Positions 62,771 through 64,000 of a stretch of 64,000 bases of DNA are shown piece after piece. Location: assembly GCA_022749755.1 (NCBI GenBank), contig CM040448.1, positions 11,964,481-12,028,480 on the forward strand, given 5' to 3'. Both the position numbers and the translations under genes were made by a program. The DNA comes from Azadirachta indica (taxonomy: Eukaryota; Streptophyta; Magnoliopsida; Sapindales; Meliaceae). How positions within the stretch are numbered: the first letter of the stretch is position 1; each line of letters begins with the position of its first letter. Under the pieces are notes generated by a model. It ran no database searches and had not been told where the DNA came from. It saw nothing but the letters and a program-made list of their open reading frames with translations.

Positions 62771-64000
62771 GGAACGTCGACCACCTCCAGAACTATTAGA
62801 GCTTGAAGGGATGTCTGGATATTTGATTTCAAGTGCAATCTGTCCTGTCCATTGAAAATAGAAGACTAGTGTTGTCCTTGAAACTTCCATATGATGTGAA
62901 CTCTATTAGACATAAGCAATCAGAGAAGCACTTCGCGGTGCACTATCCTAACAGGGGCTTATCTTGAGACTTGAAGGATGCTCTCGACTCCTCATCTGGC
63001 TAGTTTGTCGAGCAAAATAATTTTCACAAGAGCCAAGAGCCCAATAGTCAGTCATTTATTCAGACAGTTCTATTAATCTAAATATTATATATTTTAAATT
63101 ATGGAAGTTCTATTATCTAAATATTATATATTTTAAATTATGGAATCATGCATCATACATGCATCAAGATTTTAATTTTTGAGTTAAAATTTACTACAAG
63201 TTTGAGTTTCAACTTTTGAATTAAAATTTTAAGTCAAATTTCAAACTTTGATTATCTCTGTAAGAAATCAAATTCAAGTTCCTAGAAGAGTTAGTATCAT
63301 TAAATTACTTGAAAGTAACTGATCTATCTTAATTGTTATCTAACTTGTAAGAGATAGATTTATATATATACCAACCTATAGGAGCTAGTCGACCTTATTT
63401 GTACCCTAATTAATTGGTGAGGGATCCATTCTAGTGTGACCATATATATATATATGAACACACATTATTGCATATGCTAAATGCGCCTACATAATAAATA
63501 AAGACTTGCACATGCTTTAATCTAATACAACTTGTTTCAGATTAAATACTTATCATGCATCAATCAAAAACAATAACTAACTTAAATTTGTTAGACGTAT
63601 TGAATACTCTTTCTTATAATAATCCCAAAATAAATCAATTTTCTATATGTATACGGAACCGTTACGAGGTATATTGCCAAAAGTAGTAAATAATTATAGG
63701 TTTTGCTTCACAATCACTCAAAGTAACATAACCAAAAGCTAGCTGAAGCCTCGTAAACTCAAACACTTCACCTTGCGTTATTTAACAGCTATCAAATTAC
63801 ACTCAAGAATACTCTCTTTCTCCCTTCTATATATATATATATATATATATATAGGCAGTTTATTTATTTGCAAATTTAGTTTATATATTTGGGCATCGAG
63901 ACGGTTGATTTGATGATGATGAAGCTGCAACAGATTTGTGAATCTATAAATAAACTGAAGCCGGTTATGGTAATGGTATTAATTTAGATTGCACTTGCAG
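62771..64000. other. Intergenic DNA at the right edge
   Basis: A/T-rich, with a (TA)n tract at about 63829-63852 and a possible TATA box (CTATAAATA) at about 63943-63951 that might belong to a gene beyond the window. No gene is supported inside. Confidence 0.5.
63066..63144. repeat. Tandem duplication, 40-bp unit, two copies
   Basis: 63066-63105 and 63106-63144 are identical except for one missing base. Each runs from AGTTCTATTA to AAATTATGGA, so the duplication is recent. Confidence 0.9.

Overview
This is nuclear DNA of a eudicot plant, probably a rosid. The evidence is spliced genes with GT-AG introns, A/T-rich intergenic DNA full of (TA)n and poly(A) tracts, plant-only families (EXORDIUM-like, EMS1-type receptor kinase, CYP706 P450 remnants, LPA2), teloboxes and site II elements at ribosomal protein genes, a miR399 gene, and a chromodomain Ty3/gypsy retrotransposon. 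I cannot name the species.

Layout from left to right. 1-6 kb: last exon of an LPA2-like photosystem II assembly gene (+) and an intact EXORDIUM-like 3 gene (-). 6-15 kb: gene-poor DNA with microsatellites, a 41-bp palindrome and a G/C-rich island without a gene. 15.1-16.3 kb: single-exon UDP-glucuronate 4-epimerase (+). 19-25 kb: a CYP706-type P450 pseudogene (+) split by a 4.5-kb young LTR retrotransposon. 25.6-27.3 kb: RPS20 (+), followed by a decayed partial copy of its 3' end. 30-31.8 kb: a second CYP706-type pseudogene (-). 33.8-35.7 kb: ICln (-, seven exons). 37.6-39.9 kb: RPS13 (-, five exons). 43.8-44.2 kb: MIR399 with a P1BS site and TATA box. 46.5-50.4 kb: an EMS1/EXS receptor kinase (-) whose frame is broken by two small indels. 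57.1-57.3 kb: an inverted repeat carrying a G-box in each arm. 58.5-61.2 kb: an LRR receptor with a pseudokinase domain (+). 62.4-62.8 kb: a LINE remnant (-).

The genes do not form one pathway. They cover translation (RPS20, RPS13), snRNP assembly (ICln), cell-wall pectin precursors (GAE), apoplastic growth signalling (EXL3), photosystem II assembly (LPA2), phosphate homeostasis (MIR399) and receptor signalling (EMS1, LRR pseudokinase). From memory, several have Arabidopsis relatives that sit together in small groups on different chromosome segments, so the window may keep an older gene order.

The most notable items are: (1) the retrotransposon, which keeps one open gag-protease-integrase-chromodomain frame but has lost reverse transcriptase and RNase H, so it looks like a recently mobile non-autonomous family; (2) the MIR399 locus with its phosphate-response promoter; (3) the broken EMS1 frame; and (4) the paired G-box foldback.
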